The notes under the pieces were generated by a model. That model saw only the letters and a program-made list of their open reading frames with translations. It ran no database searches and had not been told where the DNA came from. From Clytia hemisphaerica (Eukaryota > Cnidaria > Hydrozoa > Leptothecata > Clytiidae), in assembly GCA_902728285.1 (NCBI GenBank), contig CACVBU010000389.1, positions 46,734-110,733 on the forward strand: 64,000 nucleotides of DNA, in the 5' to 3' direction. Below are positions 1 through 11,557 of the stretch, piece by piece (positions within the stretch are counted from its first letter, which is position 1; the number at the start of each line of letters is the position of its first letter). Both the position numbers and the translations under genes were made by a program.

Positions 1-1
1 T

Positions 2-71
2 CCGTGGTCAGACTTAATGTACCAAAGAAAGTTTTTCCGACTTAGAAGTTTTTCAGTAAGTCCGACCACGG
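2..71. repeat. short inverted repeat at the window edge
   Basis: The octamer CCGTGGTC at 2-9 is mirrored by GACCACGG at 64-71, giving a small stem-loop of about 70 bases. It may be the end of a repeat that continues off the window. No gene is associated with it. Confidence 0.4.
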
Positions 72-120
72 TTGAATATCTAAAAATTTGCATGCTTTCT
101 GAAACTGAAATCAAGTTAAA

Positions 121-225
121 ATGTTTTTGGTACGGTGGTGAAATAGGTTAACTTGAAATCCACCGTACACCCCACCGTACCCACCGTACACCCACCGTAC
201 AACACTGTACAATGTACGGCGGTGT
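121..225. repeat. CCACCGTAC tandem tract
   Basis: The word CCACCGTAC is repeated several times between about 160 and 200, with an inverted partner GTACGG near 130 and 212. It is a degenerate minisatellite directly before the candidate exon at 230-301. Confidence 0.5.
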
Positions 226-369
226 CCAGGGTCGTTGATGTCACTGGTGGTCTAGAACCTGAACATGATGATGGCAATGCTCTTCTTCAGCAAGATACAG
301 AGTGAGTGATTCTTATAAATCCCTAAATTGCAGTAGCAATTTTTACTGCAATTAAGGTATAAAAACCAG

Positions 370-1315
370 GCGTAGTTAATCGATATAATCGATAATCTTG
401 AGTAATCGATAAATAATTGATAAGTAATCAATGGGGATTAGATATCGATTAACCGATAGAATCGATAGGTAATCGATACTCAAGATTTTTTCAAAGCTCG
501 ATTATTTATCGATCAATCAGTTACATCAAAATGCCTCGAAAATGTCAATATGAAAATTGCGTAATCAGAGAACGTATGTCTCGCTCATTATAAAAAGGCC
601 GAGACTTGTAAACTTTCAATAATTGGATTGTAACATCGAGTTAAGTCTCTTTTGTTATCACCAGGGGGTAAATAAAACAGACCTTGATACATTTATCGTT
701 CGTTTCAACTTGACTATTTGTTTAAAACTCAGCCTCCTAAATATTTGGGGTAGGTAAAATATGTACAAAGAAATTCATACTTTTCCAACCCGGCCAATCT
801 TTAAAAAAGAAGCGAACAATAAAATGTAATTACACTTTCCAAATAAATCTCTTCGGTGGCGAGCGTAGTCTACTCTGTAGTAATTGTAAAATTTATGTAA
901 TGGGAGTTTGACATGTAATGTAATGTTGTTTGGGGAATTATGAAGTTCTCTGGTATTTCGATTGCATTTATTCAGGTCTATTTTTTATGACTTCTAATGG
1001 TATATACTTTTTCTAACGAGTTTGATTACTCTGTTCTCACACTTATGTCTTTTATTTTTGCGTCCTTTTCCGTGATTACTTTAATTTATATTTTTAAAGA
1101 CAGGTAAGAAGGCATATTGATATAACTGTCAATTTTGTCATCGATTGTTTATCGATTATAGATCGATTATACTTCGATTAAATTAAGTATCGATTAAAAA
1201 TCGATCGGCTATCGATCACAGCTTTTGATCGATTACATATCGATCAAAAATTGATTAATCATCAATCAAATAGTTAATCGATCAACTATCTATTCGTGAT
1301 CGATTATTTATCAGA
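370..1315. repeat. ATCGAT-rich paired tracts
   Basis: Two tracts, about 370-515 and 1,135-1,310, are saturated with ATCGAT, TATCGATA and ATCGATTA words in both orientations. Roughly 25 instances occur, against very few in the 600 bases between. They could be the subterminal repeats of one element or a dense array of binding sites. No gene is recognisable from 302 to 2,970; the rest is low-complexity AT-rich DNA. Confidence 0.55.
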
Positions 1316-1779
1316 TTTTAGGGACTTTGGATTAACGTTCGACAATCGAATTTCAATCGGTCAATTGCGTTCTCGATTTGGTTCGACTGGTTCCATCGTC
1401 AATTCCGTTCGATTCAGATTGTCTGGCCGTGGTGAAATTCCCTTAGAAAGTATGCGAAACATATGCAAAAAGGAAGTATTAATATAAAACTTACATGCAT
1501 AATTTGCATTATATTAAAGTAATCTTGTTGAAGAAAGATAGAAAATTTCCTTCTCTTGAAATCTAAAAATTTAAAACGGCAATTCGGCCACCATTTCACC
1601 GAACCTCCAAAGTCATTTGATTGGAGTTAAGGAACGGAGTAATTAAAAATACATGATTTCACTTTCAATTTTACAGTAAGTGAATATACAGACCAGATAT
1701 GCAACAGTCCCATGTTTCGACCAATCGTCCCAAGTTAGAGTAGTCGACTGTACCCAAATCAAAACAACATTTTAAACGC

Positions 1780-1911
1780 AAAAACGCAGCTCTACTCTAC
1801 TCTACCATTTTTGTTTCGATTTATTTTCGTATTTTAATGACCAGCCGGGCCTTTCATTTGAGGGCTATGCATGTTAGCCTCCACTGACGCAAGTTAACCT
1901 TTTTCACGGTA
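1780..1911 (-). mobile_element. partial MITE, TACCGTGAGA family
   Basis: The right arm (GGGCTATGCATGTTAGCCTC followed by a tract ending CACGGTA) matches the arm of the copies at 50,706 and 59,196. The opposite arm is not recognisable here, so this copy is truncated or diverged. Confidence 0.55.
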
Positions 1912-4269
1912 TGTTGTGTAAAATTGTATATAATTTGGCTTCTTTTTTGATTGAAAGGATTGTAATGTTTACTGAACTTCTAGTTTGATGGATGAACTTG
2001 TTTGATAAGAATGATACCAAGAATTTCATTGAAGGTTTGTTTTGAATAAATATAAAAAATAAAAAATAGAAAATTTGTATCTTGTTTGTCTCAAGCATAA
2101 GAATCGTAAATTCCCTGCTAGCACTTCTGTTTTTTATTCAAAATTACCTAAATGTAAACAAACTGATAACCCTTCCATGGACGAAAATTTCATAAATTGC
2201 CAAAATAAAAAAAAAATTCTGACCGACCAACCCACCTCCACAATCTAGGGTCAGGTGATGGCAAACCAACAATTATTTAAGCCCAGCCCCAGCTAGATCT
2301 ATATCGATTCTTTTTTTAAATTGAAGCAAATTATAGGTCCTGCTTTTATATATCATCACAACTCATTGTTGGTGCATTTTTATGTAAACAAAACTTGAGT
2401 TCACATTTTTGTCTGATTGTATGTTTGATGGCTTTTTGAAAGGAACTTATGTTCAAGAGTAGCTTTTTTAAAAGCTATTTCAAATTTTTGCTTTCAGATC
2501 ACTCAATGTAACCCTCAATGTAAATATAATGCGGATAAAATGAAAGAATGAATGACTAATTTTTCATAGGAATGTTTGATGATCAAATGTACTCTACAAC
2601 ATTGGGGAAAGCATTGAGCACAGTCATCTGTGAATATAACTGAAATTCTATTACTACACATTTTAATGGAACTGCTGTAAACAACGTCACTTCTCAGAGC
2701 TAAATGAATTAAAAAAAATTTCTAGCTATTTTCATTGAAAAGTATGAATTCTGGCCCAAATACTTTTAAAAGGCTTTTTCGTGAAGGTGAATGCCTCTTT
2801 ATTATATTAAGAATTCTTAACAAATTGCAAGAGTTTATGCTTGTATTCTCACATTCAATTTTTTTTTAAATTTGAAAATCTTTGAAGCTGTGAAATCAAA
2901 ATTTAAAATGTCCCTAGTAGTAAAATCAATCATTGCCTTAATTTTAAGACTGACATTTTTAAAAAATTTTTAGAACTGCTGATAGTGAAAGAACATTGAC
3001 TGAGAGTGAAAGAACATTGACAGCATTAAACTTGTCAATACATGATGAAGGAAAAATGAGTGGGTTTTTACAGAAATGGCAATGAACGTGTCAAGGAAAT
3101 TTATTCAGACAGATAGAGGGAATCAGAATCAAGTGATGAAGAAAAATCTGCACTAAATGTAGCATCCTTGATGGTGGACAAATAAGTGACTGATAATGAA
3201 TATGACAAGGATATTGATACATACACAGATACTGAAACAGAATCGGAAAGTTCAAGTGATGAAGAAGAATCTGATACGGATCAAATTGAATATATTGGGT
3301 ATGTTTTGCTTACTTTTTACTTGATCATGATATCCAATCTGTTTTTCCACTGGTTCTCAACTTCAATTGAGCTAGAATCTGAGAATGTATGTCTGTTAGT
3401 CAGTCAGTATGTAACCTCAATAAAACATTTGGACAGACTGGAGACTTCAAAAATGGTCAGATTTGGCTTAAATTTTGCTCACTTGTTCCTTGTGTGAATA
3501 TCTGGGGGTGTTTTTGAAAATTTACAATTTTGTACGCAACAACACAATGGCCTTACTTTTTTCTTTCTTTGTTTGGATATGTGACAAAATTATGTGGTTA
3601 GCTCGGTTGAAGTGTGCCAATGATTATAAGATGGTTATCTTTCAATTAGCAAAATGATTTCCTTTCTGATTTGATTTGATACACATGTTATGGATATAGC
3701 ATGTGGCTCCCTAGATTTTGTAGAGAAGGAGATCTCCTATAAACAACTTAACTTAAATTATTATGTTTTAATAGCTAAAAAAAGACATGGGTACAAGCTT
3801 TTTGCTTATAGCTATATAGGTAAATACTTTTGAAACATGAACAGCCATGTGTCCTACATTCAGGTGACAGGGAGAGATTCATCCTCAAAATTTGGCTTTG
3901 CGTCAAAGTTTTACTAGCCAAAGGAATATTCTTGCTAAACATAAGATGATTATGTTTATATATTTCCTACTGTCTGGATTTCTGTCTCATTTGAATGGTT
4001 TAACTCTTTAAATAATACACAAAGAAATAAGAAAATAACATAAGAAATTGATTAAAGTTTATGAAAATGTTTGACTTCATTTGTTGTTTCTATTTATTAT
4101 CAACACTTGCCTTTAATTCATGGACATATACCTAAACTTCCACTTACATTTTCATTTGTCAGATATTTTTATGATCAGGCAGACAAAGTCAAGAAAATTG
4201 AGATACAAAAACTAATATTTTGTAGTATGAGTGCATAGTGCTTTGTGACTTGGTTTATTGTACACTCAA

Positions 4270-5475
4270 TGATCGATATATTTCATATCTAAAAAATTTG
4301 GGTTGGGAGACAAGATACATGGTGACGACGCGCCCCTCGAACTAGCTTATTTTTTCTATTTATTTTTTCATATTTTCATAGATTCCAGAGTTGTTTGCGA
4401 CTTGCCTGTATCTTGTGATTTTTTCAAAAACAAAATTGTCTCTCGGGATTGATATGGAGCGACGCGCTCCTTCTTCCAAGGCGTTTGCGAACTACAATAC
4501 TTTCCCTTTGAGATGATTCATGCTAAATGGCATTAAGCAAAACGATCATAAGAAAAACCACGACAAAGCATCACAGTGAGTTCATAACCAATACAGTTAG
4601 TCAGCGTTTAATGAAATATTATTTTGTTAGATCTGGTCAGCTTAGTGGAGTCAGTCTTGGTTTACTTGTGATTTGAAAAATCTAATTTCATATCCTAAAG
4701 AATTTGGGCTGGGAGACGAGATACATGGTGACGACGCGCCCCTCGAACTAGCTTTTTTTTTCCTTATATTTTTTCAAATTTTCTTAACAATTTATATATT
4801 TTTAAATTTAGTCAGGAATATTTTTTCCATTTTTATTAGAAATTAGGGATTCCAGAGTTGTTTGCGACTTGCCTGTATCTTGTGAGTTTTTCAAAAACAA
4901 AATTGTCTCTCGGGATTGATATGGAGCGACGCGCTCCTTCTTCCAAGGCGTTTGCGAACTACAATACTTTCCCTTTGAGATGATTCATGCTAAATGGCAT
5001 TAATAAGCAAAACGATCATAAGAAAAACCATGACAAAGCATCACAGTGTGCTCATAACCAATACAGTTAGTCAGCGTTTAATGAAATATTATTTTGTTAG
5101 ATCTGGTCAGCTTAGTGGAGTCAGTCTTGGTTTACTTGTGATTTGAAAAATCTAATTTCATATCCTAAAAAATTTGGGCTGGGAGACAAGATACATGGTG
5201 ACGACGCGCCCCTCGAACTAGCTTATTTTTTCCTTATATTTTTTCAAATTTTCTTAACAATTTATATATTTTTAAATTTAGTCAGGAATATTTTTTCCAT
5301 TTTTATTAGAAATTAGGGATTCCAGAGTTGTTTGCGACTTGCCTGTATCTTGTGAGTTTTTCAAAAACAAAATTGTCTCTCGGGATTGATATGGAGCGAC
5401 GCGCTCCTTCTTCCAAGGCGTTTGCGAACTACAATACTTTCCCTTTGAGGTGATTTATGCTAAGGCATAAATAAG
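4270..5475. repeat. tandem repeat, ~2.6 copies of a ~470-bp unit
   Basis: The block GGGAGACRAGATACATGGTG followed by ACGACGCGCCCC recurs near 4,303, 4,708 and 5,180. The first unit is about 404 bp because it lacks roughly 70 bp of AT-rich DNA; the next is about 471 bp. Each unit also carries a 15-base palindrome, GGAGCGACGCGCTCC (4,456-4,470, 4,923-4,937 and 5,393-5,407). Outside an AT-rich spacer the copies are nearly identical, so the array is recent. No open frame spans a unit. Confidence 0.85.
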
Positions 5476-8377
5476 CAAAAAAGATTGTAACCAAATCAAT
5501 ACCAAGCTACAGTTTATTTATATACCAAAGACATGAAGTTAGATAACTTATGATGAGAAATAATTTGAGAATGTTTGTCTTTGTTTTTCTCTTCATCTGC
5601 ATGTCTGTCTGTCTGTAACTTCAAAGATGTTCGGTTTTTTTGGGTGAAACCTGGGGTAGTTTTTGTTTTAACCAGTAGGTTTACAGTTTCTCAGGCTTTG
5701 TCATTTCAAAATTCCAGAATCATTCCAAAATTGCACTCCTAAAAAGTACTTTAGGCATGTGATGAGGAGTGCTATGAATAACTTTAGTAGTAAAATCCAA
5801 ATTTATGGCCTGTGTTTGATTGTGTGAATCGTTAATTCAAACAACTGCGACCCAAGTTTTTCTTTATACATACCATAGATACAACAGAACATAAATTTAT
5901 CTTTAAAAAGCTCTAAACACTAAAATAAAATCCTCCAAAAGCCAAAGCAAGCTTGGAAACACAAAAATCCTTCCTCTCGCTAAGGGCGTCATCTTGGTTT
6001 GAAAATGTTTAAATCAAAATGTCTCGTGGATTTCAGCGAATGGCAACATTTAGTGGGAAAGAGGATTTGCTGACTATTAAGCAGCCTCTATAAGAAACTT
6101 TTTCGTTAAACGATGAGCAGAAGCCTAGAGACTTCCAAAGACTTAAAGGGGAGTCTTTTATTTTCAATTTCCTAAAGGGGGTTACCACTTAACAGGGGGG
6201 ATTCCCATAAATATCTGTTCTCATGATAATACTTGAAAATAGTATATCTCAACCAGTGAATTATTTCCCCTTGATAATGATATTGTCTAACCTTTTTAAC
6301 AATAAGCTTGTCATTCAAGGCTTCAGGGGACTGAACAAAAAAAATTTAAGGAAGTTTTATGGGTGTTTTTGAGGAGATGTAAATCTGAACCTTTTCCCAA
6401 AAATTCAAACCTTCAGACAGACAGGAAATCTAGTATTATTATTCTGGAAAGATGATTCAAGTTCTTGTGGTTTTTGTTTTGATTTTTTTGTTTACTCATG
6501 AGGTCTTGGAAATGTTCTCAATCTACACGTTCTATTATTAGTTTTAACAAATTACCAAGATAACTGCTTTTGCTGCATTCTTTGTAATGCCAAATTTAAG
6601 ATGGACTGAAATTAATAATTGAGTTTTAGAGGGCACATTGCTATACATTGTAATTGAGTTTTAAAAAGAAATCATTTGCTAAAAGAAAACTATTCGAATA
6701 ATTGATAACCAAATATGAGGCACTATTCCTATCACTGTTATCCAACTTGTCAGATTTTCATACTTTGAAATTGAATTTCCTCTATTTAGCTTATTTAATT
6801 TCTTACTTAGACAACATTTCAGAGGAGCCGTGCTTTCAATATGTGAGAGGACCTGGAATATTAGTTGAAAATTCTTCTTGCACTTATGGTAAATGAGAAA
6901 GTGAAAAATATGACTTATTGTAACTGCTTCTGCTTACTAGTTTGGTTTTAATTTGATTGTCTTGCCTACTTTTAATTGTGATTTGTTACATTCTAGTAAA
7001 TTTGTGTTCCTTTGAATGAGCTACTATAGCATTTTTATCTACGTTTTGTTGATACAATATTTTCAAATTGAAGAAAAAGTTTGAATCAAATATTTTTAAT
7101 CTGATTAATTTTTTTTTCACTCTAGTGATCAAGTGATTTATTTTGATGGATAATCAGCATTCAAAAGATGTCCAAATTGAAGAAATGGTAAAATTATTGT
7201 TTCTTGGGTTTAATGGAATATTACATTCTGCTGGGGGTCTCAAAAGGGGGTGGCAAATGTTTCATTTCAGGGAGATTCTGAAAAGGAGAAAGAAGGAGAG
7301 CATGGGAAAAAAGTTCTGACAAAGCTCATACCATTTGCAGCAAATTTATTACTTATCAGTTGAAAAATCGTGCATTATTGGTTAACTTACAAAGGGCTGA
7401 ATCACTTTCTAAAAAGTATGCATATTTTTGGCAAAATTTAAGAATAATGGGCTAAACGTCTCAGAGGGAGGGGCAAAAATGTTTCGATTTTCTGGTTTGG
7501 AAGGTAATTTTTTGGTTTACAGACATTGGAAAGGAACCTCTAGACCGGATGATGGAAAAAAATTAAAATTAAATTGTTTTTTTTTTCAAACTTGAATTAA
7601 TGGTTGAGAAAATAAAAGAAATGTGTTTTGAGATACCAGAAAACAACGAAAGTTTTGTAGTAGTTAACTTGTGTTAAGGGTGCAATTAAGGAAAGCATAC
7701 AGTATTGGAGAGCTTTTGTTATTCCTTTCTATCGCATCATACCATTTCATCCGATACGATCAGTTCCATTGATATCCTGTGTCGTGTGGCCTTCTTGGTA
7801 GAAAATTAAAACTATCCATCATGACGCCTGCTTTTAACCATGCAGATCATGGCTTATGATTGAAGCAATTCCCTTTCCATTTTAGCTGTTAACTGGATGC
7901 TGGACATTTATGCTGCCATACGTTGAAGTTCTTGAACGAAATTTGAAATGATAACAACGTGATCATACCTCAAAAGACTGCCATCGGAGAAAGAGTATAT
8001 CGTGCTATTTCGATTGATTGACGGAGAACATATTATGGTAAACGATCGAATGAGACAATCCAACTTGTAATGGTTATATATTACATGATTTTTTTTAGAA
8101 GCATACAAAAATCCGAAAACAGGCTCAGAGATGCTTAGGTCGAAAGCTTGATAAGGCTGAAAAATGCTTGAGGGGATGCTTAAATCTAAAGCATAAATTT
8201 AGGAAATGCTGAAAATCCGTGAAATTCCAGCCAAAAAAGCCAAAATCAGGAAAAAAATATTTTGTAGGCTCAAGCAATGCTTGCCATATGCTAAATTTTT
8301 CCCTATATCTGAGCCTAGATATGCTTATAAGTGCAATGCTTATAAAAAAACATGTATTCTGCTTTCACTGAAACTTT
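5476..8377. other. intergenic stretch without a recognisable gene
   Basis: This is mostly AT-rich single-copy-looking DNA. The only exon-like piece is about 6,812-6,888, open in one frame, preceded by an acceptor and followed by GTAAAT; I could not link it to flanking exons or to a family. Short open frames here look random. Confidence 0.5.
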
Positions 8378-8967
8378 GGGCGCGTTCACACTGGAAAGTT
8401 TACTTAATTAAATCTATCAAAGTTAAACAAAGAGATTTATGAAGGATAAATACACTGGTTTATTACAGTTCTTTGTAGGTTCACGAGATCTATTATTAAC
8501 ACGGTAATTGATTTTGCTTAAGGCTTCTCTTTGGTTTATTTTTTATTGAGAGTTTCGATTTCACCTGTGATTGGTTGATATTGGTATCCATACATCACTT
8601 GAAATCCGCAAACATATTTGTTCTAATGGTTTTACTCAATAACTGCATTCATCTTACACATCAACAACACCGTTTGCACTATTTCTAATTTTTTCCTCAG
8701 TTCATTCGTTTTTGAAATCGTAAAACTTTTTGTTCTCTGCACGCATTCTTTGTTTATGCTTCCTTAATAAAATCTTTTGTTTTAAGGGAAGCCTCTACCC
8801 TACCCTTAAGACAATAGAGCTTACGACTCTTAATTAAGGCAGATCGATTAAAAATTACAATACTACGCGTTCGACTCTTTGTTAAATGCACGTTCTGTTT
8901 TGTAGTCAACAAAAGATTCTCCTAACCACATTTTTATTAAGGAAGGTCTGTAGTGTGAACACGACCT
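8378..8967. mobile_element. MITE with GTTCACACT inverted termini
   Basis: The left end GGGCGCGTTCACACTGGAAA pairs imperfectly with the reverse complement of the right end, GGTCGTGTTCACACTACAGA. The similarity continues for about 30 bases into an AATTAA/AATAA stretch. The ~590-bp interior is AT-rich and has no coding frame. It is a non-autonomous DNA transposon; the superfamily is uncertain because I see no clear target duplication. Confidence 0.6.
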
Positions 8968-9123
8968 TTAACTTGGTTATTAAAGACTGATTGACAATTG
9001 ACAATTCAACGCAGACTATTTCATGAAGGAAGTAATGCATCATAAACTCTCGACGCCTAGATATTTTTCAATTTATTGTACTCTTATTAGATCAATATAA
9101 TTCTATGATTATTTTGTAAAAAT

Positions 9124-9393
9124 GGGCTCTCCCAGAAAAAAAATTGTACATGGGGGGGGGGTGGAGGATATTTTGTCCGGGGGTAGCAAAAAATCATAAA
9201 GATTTCCCTTGTCCGGGGGGTAAATTTGCTCTGTCCGGGGGTAATTTGGGGTGTCCGGGGGGTCAGCAGATGCTTGTCCGGGGGGGTAAACCTATTGTCC
9301 GGGGGGGCCAAAAGTTACCCTGTTCGGGGGATAAATCACTAAAAATTGTCATATCCTCCAACCCTCATGTACAATGTTTTTCTGGAAGAACCC
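9124..9393. mobile_element. TIR element with iterated TGTCCGGGGG words
   Basis: The terminal repeats are about 28 bases. The left end starts GGGCTCTCCCAGAAAAA and runs to ATTGTACATG, and the right end is its inverse, reaching 9,393. The interior repeats TGTCCGGGGG about six times (9,170-9,310), separated by short AT-rich spacers. An open frame crosses the words but is explained by the repeat. The architecture resembles the G-run elements at 9,899, 14,343 and 18,537, but the termini differ. Confidence 0.65.
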
Positions 9394-9419
9394 AATACAT
9401 GGAAAAGATAAACCTTAAT

Positions 9420-9690
9420 TAGTCCAACCGAAAATAAACCCTTAGAGAGGTAAAATTCTTTTTTTGGGAACCCTTGGAAAGACTTCCTAAATTTTGGTAG
9501 ATTTTCACCAAGTTTTGTTCGAAATTTCTGGGAATTTTGACCCTTTCTGAGGGAAACTCTCGATTTTCGTGATTTTGGAACTTCTCCTTCAGAGACTAAC
9601 TTATAAATCTACACCCCATTCGAGAGACTTTTGAGGCGTGAAAAAGGTATCCTTATGGCTCGCACATACCCGTCCTGTTTTGATCAAGTG
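9420..9690. mobile_element. degenerate fragment of the G-run element family
   Basis: It contains eroded versions of the CCCTTAGAGAGA word. It ends in a GCACATACCCGTCC tract like the right subterminal part of the element at 9,899. No G-run or target duplication is preserved. Confidence 0.4.
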
Positions 9691-9898
9691 CAACCGCTGG
9701 GCTCTTTTGCTATGCTATCAAAATGTTCGAATAGTGCCTTCAAAATTCCCAATATCCAGAACATTCGGATTTGGAGAATTTAAATAGACTTTTACTCCAC
9801 AGAAGGGCCTTTAGCGAACTTTCTACTTGATTTTCAACCTTTGAATAAGTATACGCCTGTGATAGATTCTCATGGCGTTATACTCTGCAACTATCGTC

Positions 9899-10259
9899 CC
9901 GGGGGGGGGGGGGGGTAGGATACTAGGGTTGGTGAATGAGGGGTATGTGCGGACGGGACCTCCGAAAAACCGACCCTTAAAGAGACTGATTTTTGCTGAA
10001 AAGGTGACCCTTAGAGAGACTTTTTGAATTTTTTTATTTAGATTTTTGAAAAAAGTGATACCCTTAGAGAGACTTTATTACAATTTTTTCTCTGGAAATC
10101 AAAAAAATTCCTAAAAATCTTGAATTTTCCGACCCTTAGAGAGACTAATTTAAAACTTTCTGATTTTTCCCCTTAAAGAGACTTTGAAAGGTGAAAAAAC
10201 CGACCCTTACCGTCCGCACATACCCATCATCCATTTTTGCCTAAGTCCCCCCCCCCGGC
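9899..10259. mobile_element. G-run-bounded element, CCCTTAGAGAGACT words
   Basis: It begins CCGGGGGG and ends CCCCCCGG. Inside each end lies GGTATGTGCGGACGG in inverted orientation. The copied target CTATCGTC appears at 9,891-9,898 and again at 10,260-10,267. The interior repeats GACCCTTAGAGAGACT about six times, with 25-40 base spacing. There is no coding capacity. It belongs to the same subfamily as the copy at 46,033. Confidence 0.8.
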
Positions 10260-10269
10260 CTATCGTCAC

Positions 10270-10740
10270 TTGAAAGACTGCCAAATGCCTGAGCTAAGAG
10301 TGCTACATTTTCACCTCTTTTCAGCTGGAAATACAGTGCCGTTCCCATTAAATATTGTAATCATTAGGCAATTTTGGGACAGTTATTTTTGCATTTTTTA
10401 TTTCCAGCTGGAAATAGAGAGCCGTTCCCATAAAATATCTATATTGCTCTGACGTTTGCTACCTTTATTTTCCTTTTTGATCTCCAGCTGGAAATAAAGA
10501 GCCGTTCCTATACATTTGTATATCTCCTCCTGGCAAATGTGAACGGCTATTTTAAGGAAAAGGTCGAAACTTTTTTTTTGAGAGCTGTTCCCGTGCAATT
10601 TGTTCCATTTTCCTGGCATATTTTTCTTTTCCAGTTGGAAATTTGGAGCCGTTCCGGACAACCCGATTATGTTCATTTTATAGAAATTTTCTCCTGGCTG
10701 GCAAAAAGGAACGGCTTTTTCGTGTTTTGCCTCGGTGGCT
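10270..10740. repeat. ~80-bp tandem array with TTCCAGCTGGAA palindromes
   Basis: Palindromic TTTCCAGCTGGAAAT followed by GAGCCGTTCC recurs near 10,322, 10,402, 10,482 and, more degenerate, 10,630. Inverted GGAACGGCT appears near 10,707. The spacing is close to 80 bases. Overlapping open frames on both strands (10,398-10,760) are explained by the array and are not called as genes. Confidence 0.65.
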
Positions 10741-10859
10741 GCTTCTGGAACTTTGGCCACTGTACAAAATAGTCAGATATCGAAATTGTTGAAAAATCAA
10801 AACTGGATGAAAAATAGGGAGTGGTACGACACAAAAGTATTTTTAGCTCTTGCACCTGC

Positions 10860-11557
10860 GTTCGGTAATTTAGCGTTTCCCTTATACATTGAGTAGGTAG
10901 TTGTTAGAGAAAAGCTCATAAATTTTTAAATAAAAAATAATTCAGAGAACGCAACTTTTCTTGTTTGTTTTGATGCCTTAGTATCACGCCAGAAAATTTC
11001 AAAATAATATTTTGGTTAATTTTATTCTGACAGATTTTTGACAATCATTTTCAAAACGAGCTATTCCCTGTGAATAAAAGAAAACCTTGATATTTGAAAT
11101 GTCACCTCCCCGACTGCGATTTGGGCAAATAGGATTTTTTATCGTATGGGTTGCTTCATTTTTTTATTTGCTTGTGATAAATGCATGATAGGGCCAAATA
11201 ATTTGAGGTGTGATGCGTGATTTGGGCTATTTTTTGAATAAATTTTAGCGATTTTCGTGATAGTGATTTCAAATTTTACCTTTCGGCTCACAGCTAGGGG
11301 GGATTGGAAGGTGCACCACTTATGGACGAATATTAAATTTTTATAGTCAAATAGCTATATTAGAATCTTTGGGATGCAAAGGTTTTTGTTGAGAAAATGT
11401 GCTAGGAAAATACCTTAATGTTAGGTTTCCTCTCATATTACCCCCCCTACAGTCATTGTAATACGTCAGATTTGTGACATACCTTAACAAAGGAAATACA
11501 TGAATCTGCCTAGCCTAATCTACTAGGAGCCCTTTCAGAATAAGGATAAAGTTTGAG
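10860..11557. other. AT-rich spacer downstream of the receptor gene
   Basis: Nothing recognisable is present. If the receptor transcript continues past the donor at 11,614, its last exon should lie in or beyond this stretch, but I could not identify it. Confidence 0.4.

Larger units (their letters stand above)
230..3298 (+). pseudogene. decayed two-exon acidic protein fragment
   Basis: Two stretches look like former coding exons. The first, about 230-301, ends at a good donor (GTGAGT at 302). The second starts after an acceptor at 2971-2973 and ends at a GTATG donor at 3299. Joining them keeps frame, with phase 2 at the junction. The predicted product is polar and acidic, with Ser/Glu/Asp runs near 3,120-3,290. 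The second segment carries an in-frame stop near 3,084, then a frame change, then stops near 3,115 and 3,184, so it cannot encode a continuous protein. I do not recognise the family. It could also be a repeat-derived frame with chance splice sites. Confidence 0.3.

Noticed and set aside
3475-3657. 60-codon frame overlapping the decayed exon region
   Set aside because: It lies past the exon's donor in another frame, with no motif or splice support.
4270-5475. Tandem array of snRNA, 5S or spliced-leader RNA genes
   Set aside because: The unit size fits such arrays, but I find no match to U1, U2, U4 or U5 cores and no Sm site with flanking stems. It stays an unclassified tandem repeat.
6702-6896. 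64-codon frame with an exon-like 3' half
   Set aside because: It has an acceptor and donor, but no partner exon or homologue could be identified, so it is mentioned only under the intergenic entry.
9087-9422. Overlapping Pro/Gly-rich frames on both strands
   Set aside because: They are translations of the TGTCCGGGGG word repeat, not conserved coding sequence.
10398-10760. 120-codon reverse-strand frame
   Set aside because: It shows the same short peptide at ~27-codon spacing, which follows from the 80-bp DNA repeat.
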